A DNA stretch of 64,000 bases, taken from contig NW_023602073.1 of the NCBI RefSeq assembly GCF_014898055.3, positions 24,351,784-24,415,783 on the forward strand. The letters are read 5' to 3'. The translations under genes and the position numbers were made by a program. Source of the stretch: Talpa occidentalis (lineage: Eukaryota; Chordata; Mammalia; Eulipotyphla; Talpidae). A model generated the notes under the pieces. That model was given only the letters and a program-made list of their open reading frames with translations. It searched no databases and was not told the DNA's origin. Positions 1 to 10,340 of the stretch are shown here, in pieces (position 1 is the first letter of the stretch; the number at the start of each line of letters is the position of its first letter).

Positions 1-1221
1 AGTGGAAGGACCTTTTCCTTGTCTGCCAGGTTTTTGAGAGTTTGGGATCTTCCGTGGAAGATTTTTACCCTCTTTCCTGAGGGTTCTCTACACCCTCTGC
101 TTGGCCATCCTCGTCCTGTGCTAGACTCGACAAAAACTCCCAGCCCAGCTTTCCAGGAATCACCAATTGGAAGACTTGGTCTAGTTAGCGTCGCCCCAAG
201 AAGGGGGTGTTTCAGGCCGACTTTACGGGACTGTGGGTGTTGTCTGGGTTGGTTGGCGCTTGACGTCTGTGTCCAGAAGAGGGTGCCGGGCTCCGCCGTC
301 CGCCCCCCACCCCCCCCCCCCCGCTCCCAGCCCAGGACCAGCGCGAGCCGCGGGCATCCGCGGGCATCGGTTTCCCCCAAGCCGGCTCGACACCCGCGGA
401 GAATCCCCGCCAGCGCGGCCGGCACCAGGGAGGAAACGGCCGCGTCGTCCCGTCGCGCTGCGCTGCGCTGCGGGCCGCTCAGAGCCGGCAGGAGGAGCTT
501 AAGACGCGACTCACGTTCCCCCAGACCCCTCGCAGCAATCGGTCGTTCTGTGGGTTTTCGTAAAGGTGGGACCGGACTTGTGGGTACCCCGGGCGGGACT
601 CTTCTTTGGGTCCACCTGCGCATTTCCTCTAGGTGACGGGGGCGCTGGGCGGGCGGCCCGTCCTCCCGCCCCGAGTTGCGCATCCAGGCCTGCGGGGATC
701 CTGCAGCCCCCCGCGTCGTGGCACGTTTGTTTCCTCTTTTTGTTAACTCCGGTGTCTCCACTGTGGAAGCCACAGTGTCTGGCAAAGCGGGGAGAAGATC
801 GCGCGTCCGTCTCGGGGTCCCTCTCTGTGAGTGGGGACAACGGTCCCGTCTCGCGGGCGGGTCGTGCGCCCTGGGTGACGCGACAGTGCCAACACCTGGC
901 ACAGGACCGGCAGGTGGCCAGGCCCAGCCTCGCTCAGCGACCTCACCTGGGCTCCAGAAACAGAGGCTGGACTCCAGGCTCCCGGGCCGCTCGGGAGGGG
1001 ATGTGGGAATGTGTGGGTGGCGGGGAGGATTCCTAACCTTTAGAGGTCGGTGTTTGCCTTTGGGCTCCGGGATTCTGGTGCAGCCACGTGGCGGGTCAGC
1101 ACCCATTCTTCCCCTCGGGGAGGACAAGCAGAGATTGCTCACACCCTTTAGACGATAGAACAGGAGTTGGAGGGAGAAGAGCTGTCATCAGAGATTTCCG
1201 GGACCACCCAGCCGCGCCGCG
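1..1221. other. GC- and CpG-rich segment, no gene recognised
   Basis: This stretch is strongly GC-rich with many CpG dinucleotides, most densely from about 260 to 720, and has a poly-C tract at about 303-322. Open frames are present on both strands, but they look like by-products of high GC content: composition is proline/arginine-rich, I recognise no domain, and frames overlap on both strands. It could be a CpG island belonging to the adjacent tRNA gene or to a gene outside the window. Function is not shown by the sequence. Confidence 0.5.
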
Positions 1222-1293
1222 GGCCCCATGGTGTAATGGTTAGCACTCTGGACTCTGAATCCAGCGATCCGAGTTCAAATCTCGGTGGGACCT
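1222..1293 (+). tRNA. tRNA-Gln (anticodon CTG)
   Basis: A 72-nt cloverleaf with anticodon CTG at 1255-1257 in a 7-base loop, so it decodes CAG glutamine. The internal Pol III promoter is intact: an A-box region around 1229-1239 and a B box at 1271-1281 (GAGTTCAAATC). The body matches the well-known mammalian tRNA-Gln sequence closely. The acceptor stem is GGCCCCA against TGGGACC, which leaves one C3-A70 mismatch where the usual gene has a T-A pair. CCA is not encoded, as expected in a eukaryote, and there is no intron. A T5 run follows 8 bases downstream. The gene is probably functional, but the stem mismatch could lower processing or stability. It lies between a CpG-rich block and AT-rich DNA. 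Confidence 0.95.
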
Positions 1294-2018
1294 CAGCATG
1301 GTTTTTACTTTCATTCAATTCCCAGTTCCTCTCTGCAAACAATCGATTGACTATTTCTCTCAAACCCTTAGCAGTTTCCATCCGCAACACACGTGAGCTA
1401 ACTGGTAGGGGCAAAGTCCTGTCCCTTGTCAGATTCTCAACAGAATTTCATTTTTCATGTACTATTTAAGTCCTTATCACAATTTTTATTTTTATTTTTT
1501 TATTGGTTGCATGCGACCATTAAAAAGACAATTTAAACCACGAGAAAAACATTTGAAATACAGACTTGGGAACACTGGAAACACTAAATATCAATTTTTA
1601 TATGTCTTTCTGTCTCCGCATAGTATGTCATCAGTCTTTGAGCATAAAAATGCAGTATACTGATAAAAACCCTGTGATATAGAGATACCTTTGCAAGAGA
1701 AAGGGAAGTCAAACACTTTTCTACTGTTACATGCCAAGTAGATTTTGAAGGATACCGGTGCATGTCAGATTGTTGCTATTTAGGTCCCAGTGGGCAACAT
1801 TCAATGAGTGATTGGACCCTGTGAAAATTCTACCACATGCTGACAATTCCTTTTTGGGGGGAATGATTTCAATTTATGAATGGACATTGCAAAAGATCAC
1901 TGGGGAACGTTTGCGAACACAACAGTATTGTGAGTCTCCACAAAGGCTCTAAGGAATGAAATATCTTGTTCTAAGTTAAAACCATGACGTGCTAGGCCAA
2001 ACCAGTCCCCTCCCCATC
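1294..2018. other. AT-rich DNA, nothing recognised
   Basis: Apart from the tRNA terminator I see no gene, recognisable repeat or conserved motif here. Open frames are short and composition is AT-rich. Confidence 0.4.
1302..1306 (+). terminator. Pol III terminator of tRNA-Gln
   Basis: A TTTTT run begins 8 bases after the discriminator base, the usual place for Pol III termination. Confidence 0.85.
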
Positions 2019-2377
2019 ACTGCACACTCGGACATTCATTTCTAATTTTCAGGAGTTTTTTCCTCTGTAGTTTCCATTTGTGTGCACATTTAAGACAGTT
2101 TGATTTTTTTTTCTTAAGATTTATTTATGTATTTATACAAGCAGCACGGGGTACAGTCAGAAGCGTGGGAGGGTGAGAGAATTCACCAACAGACAGAGCG
2201 GGGAACAGAACAGGCAGACAGACGAAGTGCACTGCCGAGGGGAGCAGCGGGCACGGCAGGAGAGGTCTGTGCGCCATGTGGGACCCTCGCCTGGCGGCCG
2301 GGGATGGAACTGGCGCTGCAGAGGCTGCGGGCAGCTTCGCAACCCAGCGCTCAACCGCTGCGCCACCGGGGAGGCCC
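2019..2377 (-). repeat. SINE plus 5' flank, shared with 38929-39292
   Basis: 2105-2377 is an antisense SINE: T-rich tail on the left, and the complement of the GGGCCTCC head at 2371-2377. It belongs to a sub-type that lacks the TATGCATA stretch near the tail and has a GCGCTCAACCGCTGCGCCAC head region. The 86 bases to its left (2019-2104) also match 38929-39010 with a few substitutions, so SINE and flank were copied together. Sequence to the right of the two SINEs does not match. Confidence 0.85.
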
Positions 2378-5006
2378 TTGATTTATTTTACATGGTTTAT
2401 GATTTTGCAGGCTTTCACTGAAGCATATTTTTATTACACCTGCGTTGCTCAGATATTTTATATGCAATCGCTTCCAACAAAATGTGTTTTCTTCTGAGTT
2501 CTCACTAATTGCAACAACATGCTTTATTTACACGTAGTTTTTGAGTCACTAATCTATCTGGAACTTGATTTCATACATGGCCGAGAGGTAGGTGTCCATA
2601 TTTCTTTTCTTCCATTCACCTTTGCCTGCTGAATCGAAATACTGGTCATATGATAATTTCCATGTACCCTTGAATCAATGTTTAAATTTATCTGTTTCCT
2701 CTCTATATACTTTTGACAATGCTATGATCTTTTGATTGGATTTTCTTTTTAACACATTTTCCTTCCTGGACGGTATTTGTCATTGTCAGCTACAGGAAAA
2801 GAAGATGAAGAGGGGAAGGTTGGAGATTCAAATAATGTTTCATTTTGTAATTTCCTGCTTCTGGAGCAGGAATTGGCAGCCAGTTAGGCCGCTGCTGAGC
2901 AGATATTCAAAGTGAGCCTGGAGGGGAGAAATCCCAGGCCCTGGAATTCCACTCTTGGGGATCTCTGTGTACTTTGCTCATAGTAAACACTCACATGCCA
3001 TTAAACATGATAGTTTCCTCCGTGTGCGCTGCAGGTTCTGAAAGATTCAGAAAACAGCCATAGATCATAAAAGGACTTCAGCATTCTTTTAGGGCGTTGG
3101 GAATAAGTTCATAGTTTGCACAAATGAATGCAAGGGTTTGATCTCTGAGGGACAGCTTCTGATTTTCATGCTCTACACCCTAAGTGACCCCCTCTTTCTC
3201 TCTATTCCCTATTTTCCGCGTATAGTGCCGGCAAGGACCAGGGCAACTTCTCTATGGATCTGGGCAGACGGGTAAAGGACACTCCTGGGGCCCTCAGTGG
3301 CTTTTTCAGGCTTTTAATGATCTTTCGATGTCATTTGTAGTGAGGCAACTAGGTGCAGGAGAGGCTGGGGGTGGCTGGCAGGCCTCCCAGCCCGGCGAAT
3401 CTTTACTCTCTCTATCCTTTGTCGTCGTCTCATAGTATCTGCCGGAACCGTCCTCTGCGATGCCGCCCTTATAGCCTCAGTCTCTCGGCTCAGGTGCACC
3501 CACACCGCCTCCCAGGTGCCTACCCTCAGGCATGTGCACCCCTCCGCAGATCCCAGCCCAGCTCCCAAGCGCCTCCTGTATTCAAGGCCACAGGTGATGG
3601 CCACAGAGGCCAAAGACACAAAAGCCTGAGCATCTTCCTTTACCCGACACCCTGCTAACCCCGTCTGCCCCCTTATTCCCTTCCCGGCCTACTTGCACAC
3701 CCCACTGCTGCTGTGCTCTGTGACATAAGCCGAAGGGCGGCGCTGAAGGTTGGAGACTGTCAGAAGCACTTGAAGAGCATCAGTGTGTCTGTCACTGGTT
3801 GCAGCCAGGGATGCAGCAGACTGGATGACAGTTTCAAATCCCGAAGCCCCACTGAGGTTTTTATTATATGCATGAATCAAAGAATTTACTCTGTGGGAAA
3901 CACAAAAAACACACGCTGTGCTGGATCCCTCTAACGTGGGGCCTGGAAATGAAACGGCGGCGACCGGTGGTGAGTTCAGCACCAACCCCTGCTTCCTGTG
4001 GAACTCTCGAAACATTCCACTCATTTCTACACTTTTAGTGTAGAAAGCACAGAGCTTTCTACGGGGGCCTCTGCAATGAGCCCCTGAATGTGTACAGCTG
4101 AGAACAGAAACGCCCTGTGGGTCTTCTCCAGCCTCCGGGCCATGCAGCGAGCTCTACCGTTTTCTCCCACGTGAATTCAGCCTCCCTCCGCAAGCAACAG
4201 TCTGCCTCCTCTTCCGGTTCTGTTTCTCAGCCGTTTCTGTTTAAATCGGGGTCAAACCCCTTAGAAAGTAGCAGGCTCTTTCCCGCTGCTGAGTTGTGGG
4301 GATGTGGAGGCTCCGGTTCATTGGAGATTCGGTGACACTGTCAACCACAGCCCTGGCCGAGGAAGAAAGGCAAGGCTGCTGGAGGTGGAATGGGCTATGA
4401 GTCATTGGGCCTGAGGGGCTCAAGACCCCCCCCCCACCCCCACCCACCATGGCCCAGCCCAGGGGACTCAGAGACTGCTGACGTCCATCCTGAGCACTCG
4501 CATCCGTGGCGGGGGGAGGCCTGTGTCTGTCGTTTGCTGGAGGCCCTTAGTGCAATGCAAATCCACCTACTCAAGGCTGATGGCATCAGGAAATTGGGGT
4601 GATAGGTAGCTGGATAGACCTTTAAAATTGATGGGGGGTGCTGTAGGGTAAACGAGTTTATCAGGTTTTTTATGCCACCAGCCTCTCTGGCCTTGATCGT
4701 ATTGATGCAAGAGACACTGGGGAACATGGACACGGGGCACGCGTGCCTGACGGTGGGCACCTGGAGTCTGGTGTGGGCATGCGCAAGTGCACATCTGAGC
4801 CTAAAGGCCAAGGCTGTAAGGGTGGCCTCAGAGACAGGGCTCTGGGGCTGTCCTTATCCGTCTGTCCTTATCATAGTGAAGCTGCCCTGTGCTTGCTGGG
4901 TGACTGTTTACAGTCCGTGGTAGCTGGGACTGCGGCACAGTCTCAGGCCTAGGAGTACTTGGAGTGCAAGCAAGGGCCAAATAAAAGATTTGACTCCTGT
5001 TCCAAA
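2378..5006. other. No gene recognised; possible old antisense L1 around 2540-2740
   Basis: 2540-2740 resembles the antisense of an old L1 ORF2/3' region (the motif around ATCTATCTGGAACTTGATTT), at low confidence. From 2780 to about 5000 I see moderately GC-rich, apparently unique DNA with only short open frames and no domain or splice-consistent exon that I can defend. Confidence 0.35.
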
Positions 5007-5088
5007 GAGAGAGGAAGAGAAAGAGAAGAAAAAGAAAGGAGGAGAAGGAAGGAAGGAAGGAAAGAAGGGAGGGGGGAAGGGAGGGGTC
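5007..5088 (+). repeat. Purine-rich low-complexity tract (GGAA/GA)
   Basis: An uninterrupted run of A and G with GGAAGGAAGGAAGG units, polypurine on the plus strand. Confidence 0.9.
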
Positions 5089-5285
5089 AGTGAAGAGGAA
5101 AGAAATTTGGGGATAACACTGCAGGCAGATTTGGGACAAAAGTAACGCTGGGCCTGCTGGTTCTGATGAAAATAACAACGAGGTAAATCACAGGCGCTCC
5201 CTGCTCCCAGCAAGCATCTCTGGACTCTCTTGATTGACCTCGGCCTGAGCTGGGCAGTGGGGACCCCAAGACTCTCAGGGTTGGG

Positions 5286-5565
5286 GGGCCTCCCTGGTGG
5301 CACAAAGGGTTGGGAAGCAGCCTGCGAAGCTGTCCACCGCCACTGCAGCACGAGTTCGATCCCCGGCCAGGGAGCTACCCACATGGCGCAGCAGACCTCT
5401 CCTGGCTTGCCCGCTGCTCCCCTCAGCAGTGTATTCCAGTCAGTCTGCCTGTTCTGCTCCCCACTCTGTCTCTGGTGAATCGTCTCACCCTCCACGCCTC
5501 TGGCCTGTACCCCAGCTCTTGAATGCATAAATAAATTTGAAAAAAAAAAAAAAGAAAAAAGAAAA
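5286..5565 (+). repeat. tRNA-derived SINE
   Basis: Sense SINE beginning GGGCCTCCCTGGTGGCACA, with a B box GTTCGATCCCC near 5353 and a tail of AATAAAT followed by A-rich sequence. The target-site duplication is AGACTCTCAGGGTTGGG before the element and AGACTTTCAGGGTTGGG after it (about 5269-5285 and 5566-5582), with one substitution. Confidence 0.95.
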
Positions 5566-5582
5566 AGACTTTCAGGGTTGGG

Positions 5583-5908
5583 TCCTGCACTGGGGAGCTT
5601 GCAGAGGGCAGGAGGGAGCTAGTATTCAACCAGCAATTAATTATGTGGCAGCAGAATAAGGGCAACTCAGTAAGAAGCAGCTCTAAGACCTAACTGGAGA
5701 GCTGGGAGGAGCCAAGAGCCAAGGCAGGAGACCTGAACACACAGGTGTCCCTGGTTGAAAATAAGGAGAAGGTGATGCTGGATGAGAAAAGAGCTTTGCC
5801 CTCTCTGGTGCCTGGGAGGCAAATGTGAAGACTGAGGAGGGGGACGCAGCACCAGAGGTAAGAGCTCCTCCCGGCATCCCCATGGCTGGTACGCGGGCCC
5901 GCAGCCTT
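5583..5908. other. No feature recognised
   Basis: Apparently unique sequence between two SINEs with only short open frames. Confidence 0.4.
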
Positions 5909-5910
5909 CT

Positions 5911-6220
5911 TTTTTTTTTTTTTTTTTTAAGATTTATTTATGCATAAATAATTTTTTTTTTAAGATGTAATTATTTATACTAGAACTGGGGTACAGGCCA
6001 GATGCGCGGGAGGGTGAGAGGATTCACCAGAGTCAGAGTCGGGAGCAGAACAGGCAGATTGACTGAAACACGCTGCTGAGGGGAGCAGCGGACGAGACAG
6101 GAGAGGTCTGCCGCGCCATGTGGGTAGCTCCCCGGCAGGCCGGGGATCGAACTCGTGCTGCAGAGGCTGCGGACAGTGTCACAGTGCTGTGCTTAACCCC
6201 TTGCGCCACCAGGGAGGCCC
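5911..6220 (-). repeat. tRNA-derived SINE, antisense, long duplicated tail
   Basis: Starts with a T20-like run and AAGATTTATTTATGCATAAATAA, then a second T run and a second AAGATGTAATTATTTATA before the SINE body, so the tail motif occurs twice. It ends with CACCAGGGAGGCCC. Flanks CAGCCTTCTTTT and CAGTCTTCTTTT form an imperfect target-site duplication. Confidence 0.92.
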
Positions 6221-7107
6221 CTCAGTCTTCTTTTGTAAATGAGAGTTCTCCCATTTCTCCGTTTATTTAAGCATCTATCGCCAATATGGATGCGTGGACC
6301 TGCTCTCCCCCATGGCTTAGCCTTCATTACCGCCTTCTTTGCAGTGGCTCTTACATCAGCCCATTGTTAGCACAGGGGCAGCCCGTTCTAGCTGGCATCT
6401 GGGGCCTTGAACACAGGCGTCATGTGAGCCCTTTCTCATGTCCTGGCTTAAGAAGTTGTCCAGCCTTCACTCTGCCCCAGGCCTGGAGTCAGCCGTTTCT
6501 CAGAGCTGCCTCAGTTTCTTTCAGTGGGGATTAGAAATCTATATCTGGGGGCTCAGTGTACCAATTGCTTCTACGCTGTCTGTGTCTTAACCGTTTAATG
6601 GAAAGACTTAGGAAATACGCGTGTGTGTATGTACACACACATGCGTGAGCATATATGAAAACCACACAGATGCTCATGTGTGTAAGTGCAATATACATGC
6701 CTTTACGCACACACCTTTTGGAAATCAGGAGCTCACACCTGTACGTCCAACACCTATCCCTGTCTGCAGGATTCCTTCTTGCTTTCCTTCATTCCATATT
6801 TGCATGCACCCTTTCTTCTGCAATGAAACCTCTAGCTCCAACAGTATCAGCGTAGTTACTCACTTTCTATACACCTACAATGGTTTCAGATGCTTTGACC
6901 ACCCATTGCAGAATACTAAAGAGTTGACTGGTTTTCAGTTCCCCTCCAATACCCAACCCCTTGGCCAACAGTCAAGGTGTGCCCTCACATGCTGTGTTCC
7001 CCAGTTATGTTCTGTCCCCTTCTGTGTAACTCATAACAATAGATATGAATCATTTGCATTCAGTGTGGGGTTTTCTTTCCAGCTCTACTTCCCACCCTTG
7101 CTGATTT
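6221..7107. other. No gene recognised
   Basis: Single-copy looking DNA with a short alternating purine-pyrimidine stretch (GTGTGTATGTACACACAC, about 6622-6640). The longest open frame, at 6621-7109, has a composition of Cys, His, Phe and Ser with no recognisable domain and begins in that repeat, so I do not call it a gene. Confidence 0.4.
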
Positions 7108-7117
7108 AATATTACTT

Positions 7118-7378
7118 AAAAAAAAATTTTTTTTTAAAAGATTTGTGTATTTATATACTCTGGAGTGTAGGCCAGAGTTGGGGAGGGGTGGTGGTGAGAG
7201 AATTCACCAGAGACACAGTGGGGAGCAGAACAGGCAGATTGCATAAAATACACTGCTGAGGGGAGCAGAGGAGAGACAGGAGAGGTCTGCTGTGCCATGT
7301 GGGTAGCTCCCTGACTGGAGATGGAACCCGCACTGCAGTGGCTGCCCCATAGTGCTGAGCCCCAACGAGGGAGGCCCC
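7118..7378 (-). repeat. tRNA-derived SINE, antisense
   Basis: Antisense SINE with A/T-rich tail on the left and GAGGGAGGCCCC on the right. It is flanked by AATATTACTT at 7108-7117 and 7379-7388. Confidence 0.92.
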
Positions 7379-7386
7379 AATATTAC

Positions 7387-7658
7387 TTTTTTTTTTTTAA
7401 GATTGATTGATTGATTGATTTATACAAGCACTGGGTACAGTCAGAAGCGCGGGAGGGTGAGCGAATTCACCAGAGCCAGAGCAGGGAACAGAACAGGCAG
7501 ACCGAAGAAATACACTGCTGAGGGGAGCAGTGCGGCAGGAGAGGTCTGTGCGCCATGTGGGACCCTCAACGGTGGCTGAGGATTGAAATGGCGCTGCAGA
7601 GGCTGCCGGCAGCTTCGCAGCCCAGCGCTCAGCCGCTGCGCCACCAGGGGAGGCCCCC
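7387..7658 (-). repeat. tRNA-derived SINE, antisense, same site as previous SINE
   Basis: A second antisense SINE of the sub-type with tail (GATT)n, at 7402-7420. It is followed by GATATTACTT at 7659-7668, a third near-copy of the AATATTACTT that borders the preceding SINE. Confidence 0.92.
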
Positions 7659-7668
7659 GATATTACTT

Positions 7669-8266
7669 TTTGAAAAAGAACATTGCATACTTTCAAAAGT
7701 TAAAGTAAAGCCAAGAAGTGTACTCAGAGAAACTTTCTCCTCATGTCCCTTGTACCCCATGTCCCGCACAGCTGTTACTGACCTTTTAGATCATCAGTGT
7801 CACTGATTTATCTTCGCGGTGCTTTCAGAGTGAAAAATGCATGGGTGTATGTTTTCCTAACTCCACTTCATTTTGGAACAAAAAAACCTGCACACTATCA
7901 TTTTCATCCTAACTTTTCCCCCACTTGACCATATCTCCTGGAAATCACCCCATGTCTTTTTCTAACTGCACAATACTTTTTTGTTTGAGTACATATGTCA
8001 CAATTTATTCAACCAATCTCTTATGCATAGACATTCAGAGTTAGTTAAAATGCTTTCAGGGCACAAGCAAGCACCCAACAAGGGCATTTTCACCAGCAAA
8101 GTAAAAGAAAACGGGGCTACCTTATGCATATTAACGTTTTATGCAAATTAACATTTCCCTCTTGTTATTTTGCTGTGTGAATTCTCATTGTTTAGAAGAG
8201 TTAACATTTTCTTGCCACACTATAGGCACTGGTAATAGAGTGTTTTATTTAAATAAAGTAAAAATC
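7669..8266 (-). repeat. Degenerate old L1 3' region, antisense (about 7700-8060)
   Basis: The stretch around 7920-8040 (CCATATCTCCTGGAAATCACC, then CTGCACAATACTTTTTTG, then CACAATTTATTCAACCAATC) follows the order seen in antisense ORF2/3' ends of old mammalian L1 families. It is highly diverged. 8061-8266 shows nothing I recognise. Confidence 0.45.
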
Positions 8267-8507
8267 GGGCCTCCTTGGTGGCGCAGGCGGTTGAGCGCCG
8301 CTCTGTGAAGCTGTCCGCAGCCTCTGCAGTGTTTTGGGTTCGATCCTGGCTGGCCGGGGAGAATCCCACAGGGCGCAGCAGACCTCTCCTGGCTCGCCCG
8401 CTGCTCCCCTCAGCAGTGTATTTCGGCCAGTCCGCCTGTTCTGCTCACCGCTCTGTGTCTGGTGAGTCCGCTCACCCTCCCGTGCATGTGGCCCTGTGCC
8501 CCCCTCA
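8267..8507 (+). repeat. tRNA-derived SINE, tail replaced by GA microsatellite
   Basis: Sense SINE beginning GGGCCTCCTTGGTGGCGCAG with a B-box-like GGGTTCGATCC near 8336. Instead of the usual AAATAAATAAATCTT tail it runs into a (GA)n/(GGGA)n tract. Confidence 0.92.
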
Positions 8508-8508
8508 G

Positions 8509-8561
<53 letters not shown>

Positions 8562-8690
8562 AAGAAAGAAGAAGGGAGGGAGGGAGGGAAGAGGAAGGAA
8601 GGAAGAAAGAAAGGAAGAAAGAAGGAAAGAAAGAAAGGATTGAGGGAGGGAGGGAGGAGGGAGGGAGGGAGGAGGAAGAAAAGTAAAAAG
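8508..8690 (+). repeat. (GA)n / (GAAA)n / (GGGA)n microsatellite
   Basis: Uninterrupted polypurine tract: AGAGAG repeats first, then GAAAGAAAGAAG and GGGAGGGAGGG units. The Arg/Glu-rich and Ser/Leu/Pro-rich frames read across it are not genes. Confidence 0.97.
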
Positions 8691-8875
8691 CAACAAGCAA
8701 CTATAAACAAGGGGGGGGGGAGGCGGGGAGGTCAATATAATTGACCCTTATATTAGGGTCCATATAAGGGGGGTGGCAATCATATGGGGACTATAACCAA
8801 GATGAAAATGCACACATTGTGCAAAAATGAAAAATGATGTAAAAATATATAAAATCAAAAAATTAAAAATTCGAG
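8691..8875 (+). repeat. L1 3' UTR fragment
   Basis: Matches the 3' UTR seen at 37158-37360 in the same window: AACAAGCAACTATAAAC, a G-rich run, then ACTATAACCAAGATGAAAA and TGTGCAAAAATGAAAAATGA with an A-rich end. Sense orientation. Confidence 0.85.
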
Positions 8876-8902
8876 TGTTTTATATTAATTTTTTAGTGTG
8901 AA

Positions 8903-9165
8903 TTTTTTTTAAGATTTATTTATTTATGCATACAAGAACTGGGGTGTAGGCCAGAGGTGGGGGGTGAGAGGATTCACCAGAGACAGAGTGGGGAATAGAA
9001 CAGGCAGATCGACTGAAATTCACTGCCAAGGGGAGCAGTGGGCGAGTCAGGAGACATCTGCTGCACCACGTGGGTAGCTCCCTGGCCGAGGATCGAACTC
9101 GTGCAGCAGTGGCTGCATATAGCTTCATAGTCTGTGTCTTAACCCCTGTGCCACCAGGGAGGCCC
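8903..9165 (-). repeat. tRNA-derived SINE, antisense
   Basis: T-rich tail, TATGCATACAAGAACTGGGG, and a CACCAGGGAGGCCC end. Target-site duplication AGTGTGAA at 8895-8902 and 9166-9173. Confidence 0.95.
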
Positions 9166-9177
9166 AGTGTGAAATAT

Positions 9178-9580
9178 TTTTAATAGAGTAGGTGTGCAAA
9201 GAGAGAATGAAGAGAAAATTTCAATATTTTCCCCACCAAAATCCAAAAATTCCCCTTGTGAGTAAACACCCAGCCAAAATGTATCCACCCAAAGCAGGGC
9301 AGCTGAAGCCCGAAAAATTGCCACAAATCTAAGGCAACTTTTGGTGGGGACCCACAAAAAAAGGGGTCTGCAGGTCCCAGAGAGCTGGGACAGGAGGTAA
9401 GACCCAAAATTCAGAATAAACCACAAAATCCAACATGAGGTCAAAATACCAGGATGTCATTGTCTCTGCCAAGGGCCAGGAGCTGCCTCCCCAGTGTCTC
9501 TTCTCAGTTTCTCTTCCAAGTGTCTTCACAGGTCTCCCCTCCAGTTCCTTCACGTGTGCCCCCCTCACCTTTCTCTCTCA
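9178..9580 (-). mobile_element. Diverged ERV LTR fragment, same family as 21453-22054
   Basis: Read on the minus strand, this follows the order of the LTRs at 16900 and 21453: a purine-rich leader (GAGAAACTGAGAAGAG), GTGGGTCCCCACCAAAAG, TTTGGGTGGATACATTTTGG, TTTACTCACAAGGGG, and GCACACCTACTCTATTAAA. The 3' end is interrupted by the SINE at 8903-9165. It is more diverged than the other copies. I infer an old relative of the same LTR family. Confidence 0.7.
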
Positions 9581-10268
9581 AGTATTTTAACTAGTAATTT
9601 TTCTCAAAAAATTTTACCACATGCATCAGTAAGACTTTGATGTTGCTTCTGTGTTTGTGGAATTCTGCTGCACAAAATGTTGTGTATTAACATAGTCCAA
9701 TGTTTTCTGTCATCTCAAATTAAACTTCTTTGCCTCTCTTCATTTTTCCATAAAATTACCATGAATATATAGATATATATATATACACCATGAATATTTT
9801 ATGTAAGTAAACTGGACCGGGGAGAGAGCATGAGAGATGTCTTCCCAACTGTTGTGTAGGGGTGAGTAAAAGAATGAAAGAACCAGGAAACTCCCAAACC
9901 TAAATAAAAAGGCTGCAATGTAGATTTACAGTTACCCATGGTAGACGGCAAAAGTAACAGTGTTTTTCCTTTGAGTGTTAAGAAAACGTGCAAGAATATA
10001 TAAAAGTATATAAAATTAAAATATACCTCAGTATATCCTATTCACTGGAAGATTAATTTGTCGCCTCCTCTTCCTTTAGTTGTAAGATTTGCCTCTGTTT
10101 TGAAATGAAAGCAAAGCAGTCACGCGGTCATTCGGGGCGGAAAGAAAAACACGCGTTGCTGGAAATCGGTTACCTCGCGACAGAGATGAGCTTTATCATG
10201 TCAGATGTAGTTACTTTCTCATAGGCGATCTTCGCCCCACCCTCTGGGCCACGGCACGAGAAAAGGTG
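9581..10268. other. AT-rich DNA, nothing recognised
   Basis: Contains a short (AT)n tract (about 9768-9788) and otherwise unremarkable AT-rich sequence before the tRNA-iMet gene. Confidence 0.4.
10261..10264 (-). terminator. Pol III terminator of tRNA-iMet
   Basis: AAAA on the plus strand reads TTTT in the tRNA direction, 4 bases after the discriminator base. Confidence 0.8.
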
Positions 10269-10340
10269 TAGCAGAGGATGGTTTCGATCCATCGACCTCT
10301 GGGTTATGGGCCCAGCACGCTTCCGCTGCGCCACTCTGCT
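10269..10340 (-). tRNA. Initiator tRNA-Met (anticodon CAT)
   Basis: A 72-nt tRNA on the minus strand with anticodon CAT (complement of 10306-10308). Its sequence is that of vertebrate initiator tRNA-iMet: A1 paired with T72 in the acceptor stem, the GGGCCCATAACCC anticodon arm with three G-C pairs, and GATCGAAACC in the T arm in place of the usual TTCGA. It supplies the initiator methionine bound by eIF2. The A box (complement of 10323-10334) and B box (complement of 10280-10290, GGATCGAAACC) look intact. No intron. A CpG-rich block lies directly upstream in the tRNA direction (10341-10980). As far as I can judge the body is identical to the human gene, so it is very probably functional. Confidence 0.98.

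Noticed and set aside
19..636. 205-residue open frame at the window start
   Set aside because: Runs through poly-C and CpG-rich DNA, arginine/proline-rich, with overlapping frames. No homology recognised.
2105..2377. tRNA genes in the SINE heads
   Set aside because: SINE heads contain A- and B-box-like motifs but no cloverleaf and no anticodon arm; they are tRNA-derived repeats, not tRNA genes.
4908..5528. 206-residue open frame on the minus strand
   Set aside because: Mostly a translated SINE plus a polypyrimidine tract (phenylalanine/serine/proline runs).
8249..8744. Arg/Glu-rich and Ser/Leu/Pro-rich frames
   Set aside because: Translations of a (GA)n/(GGGA)n microsatellite and an adjacent SINE.
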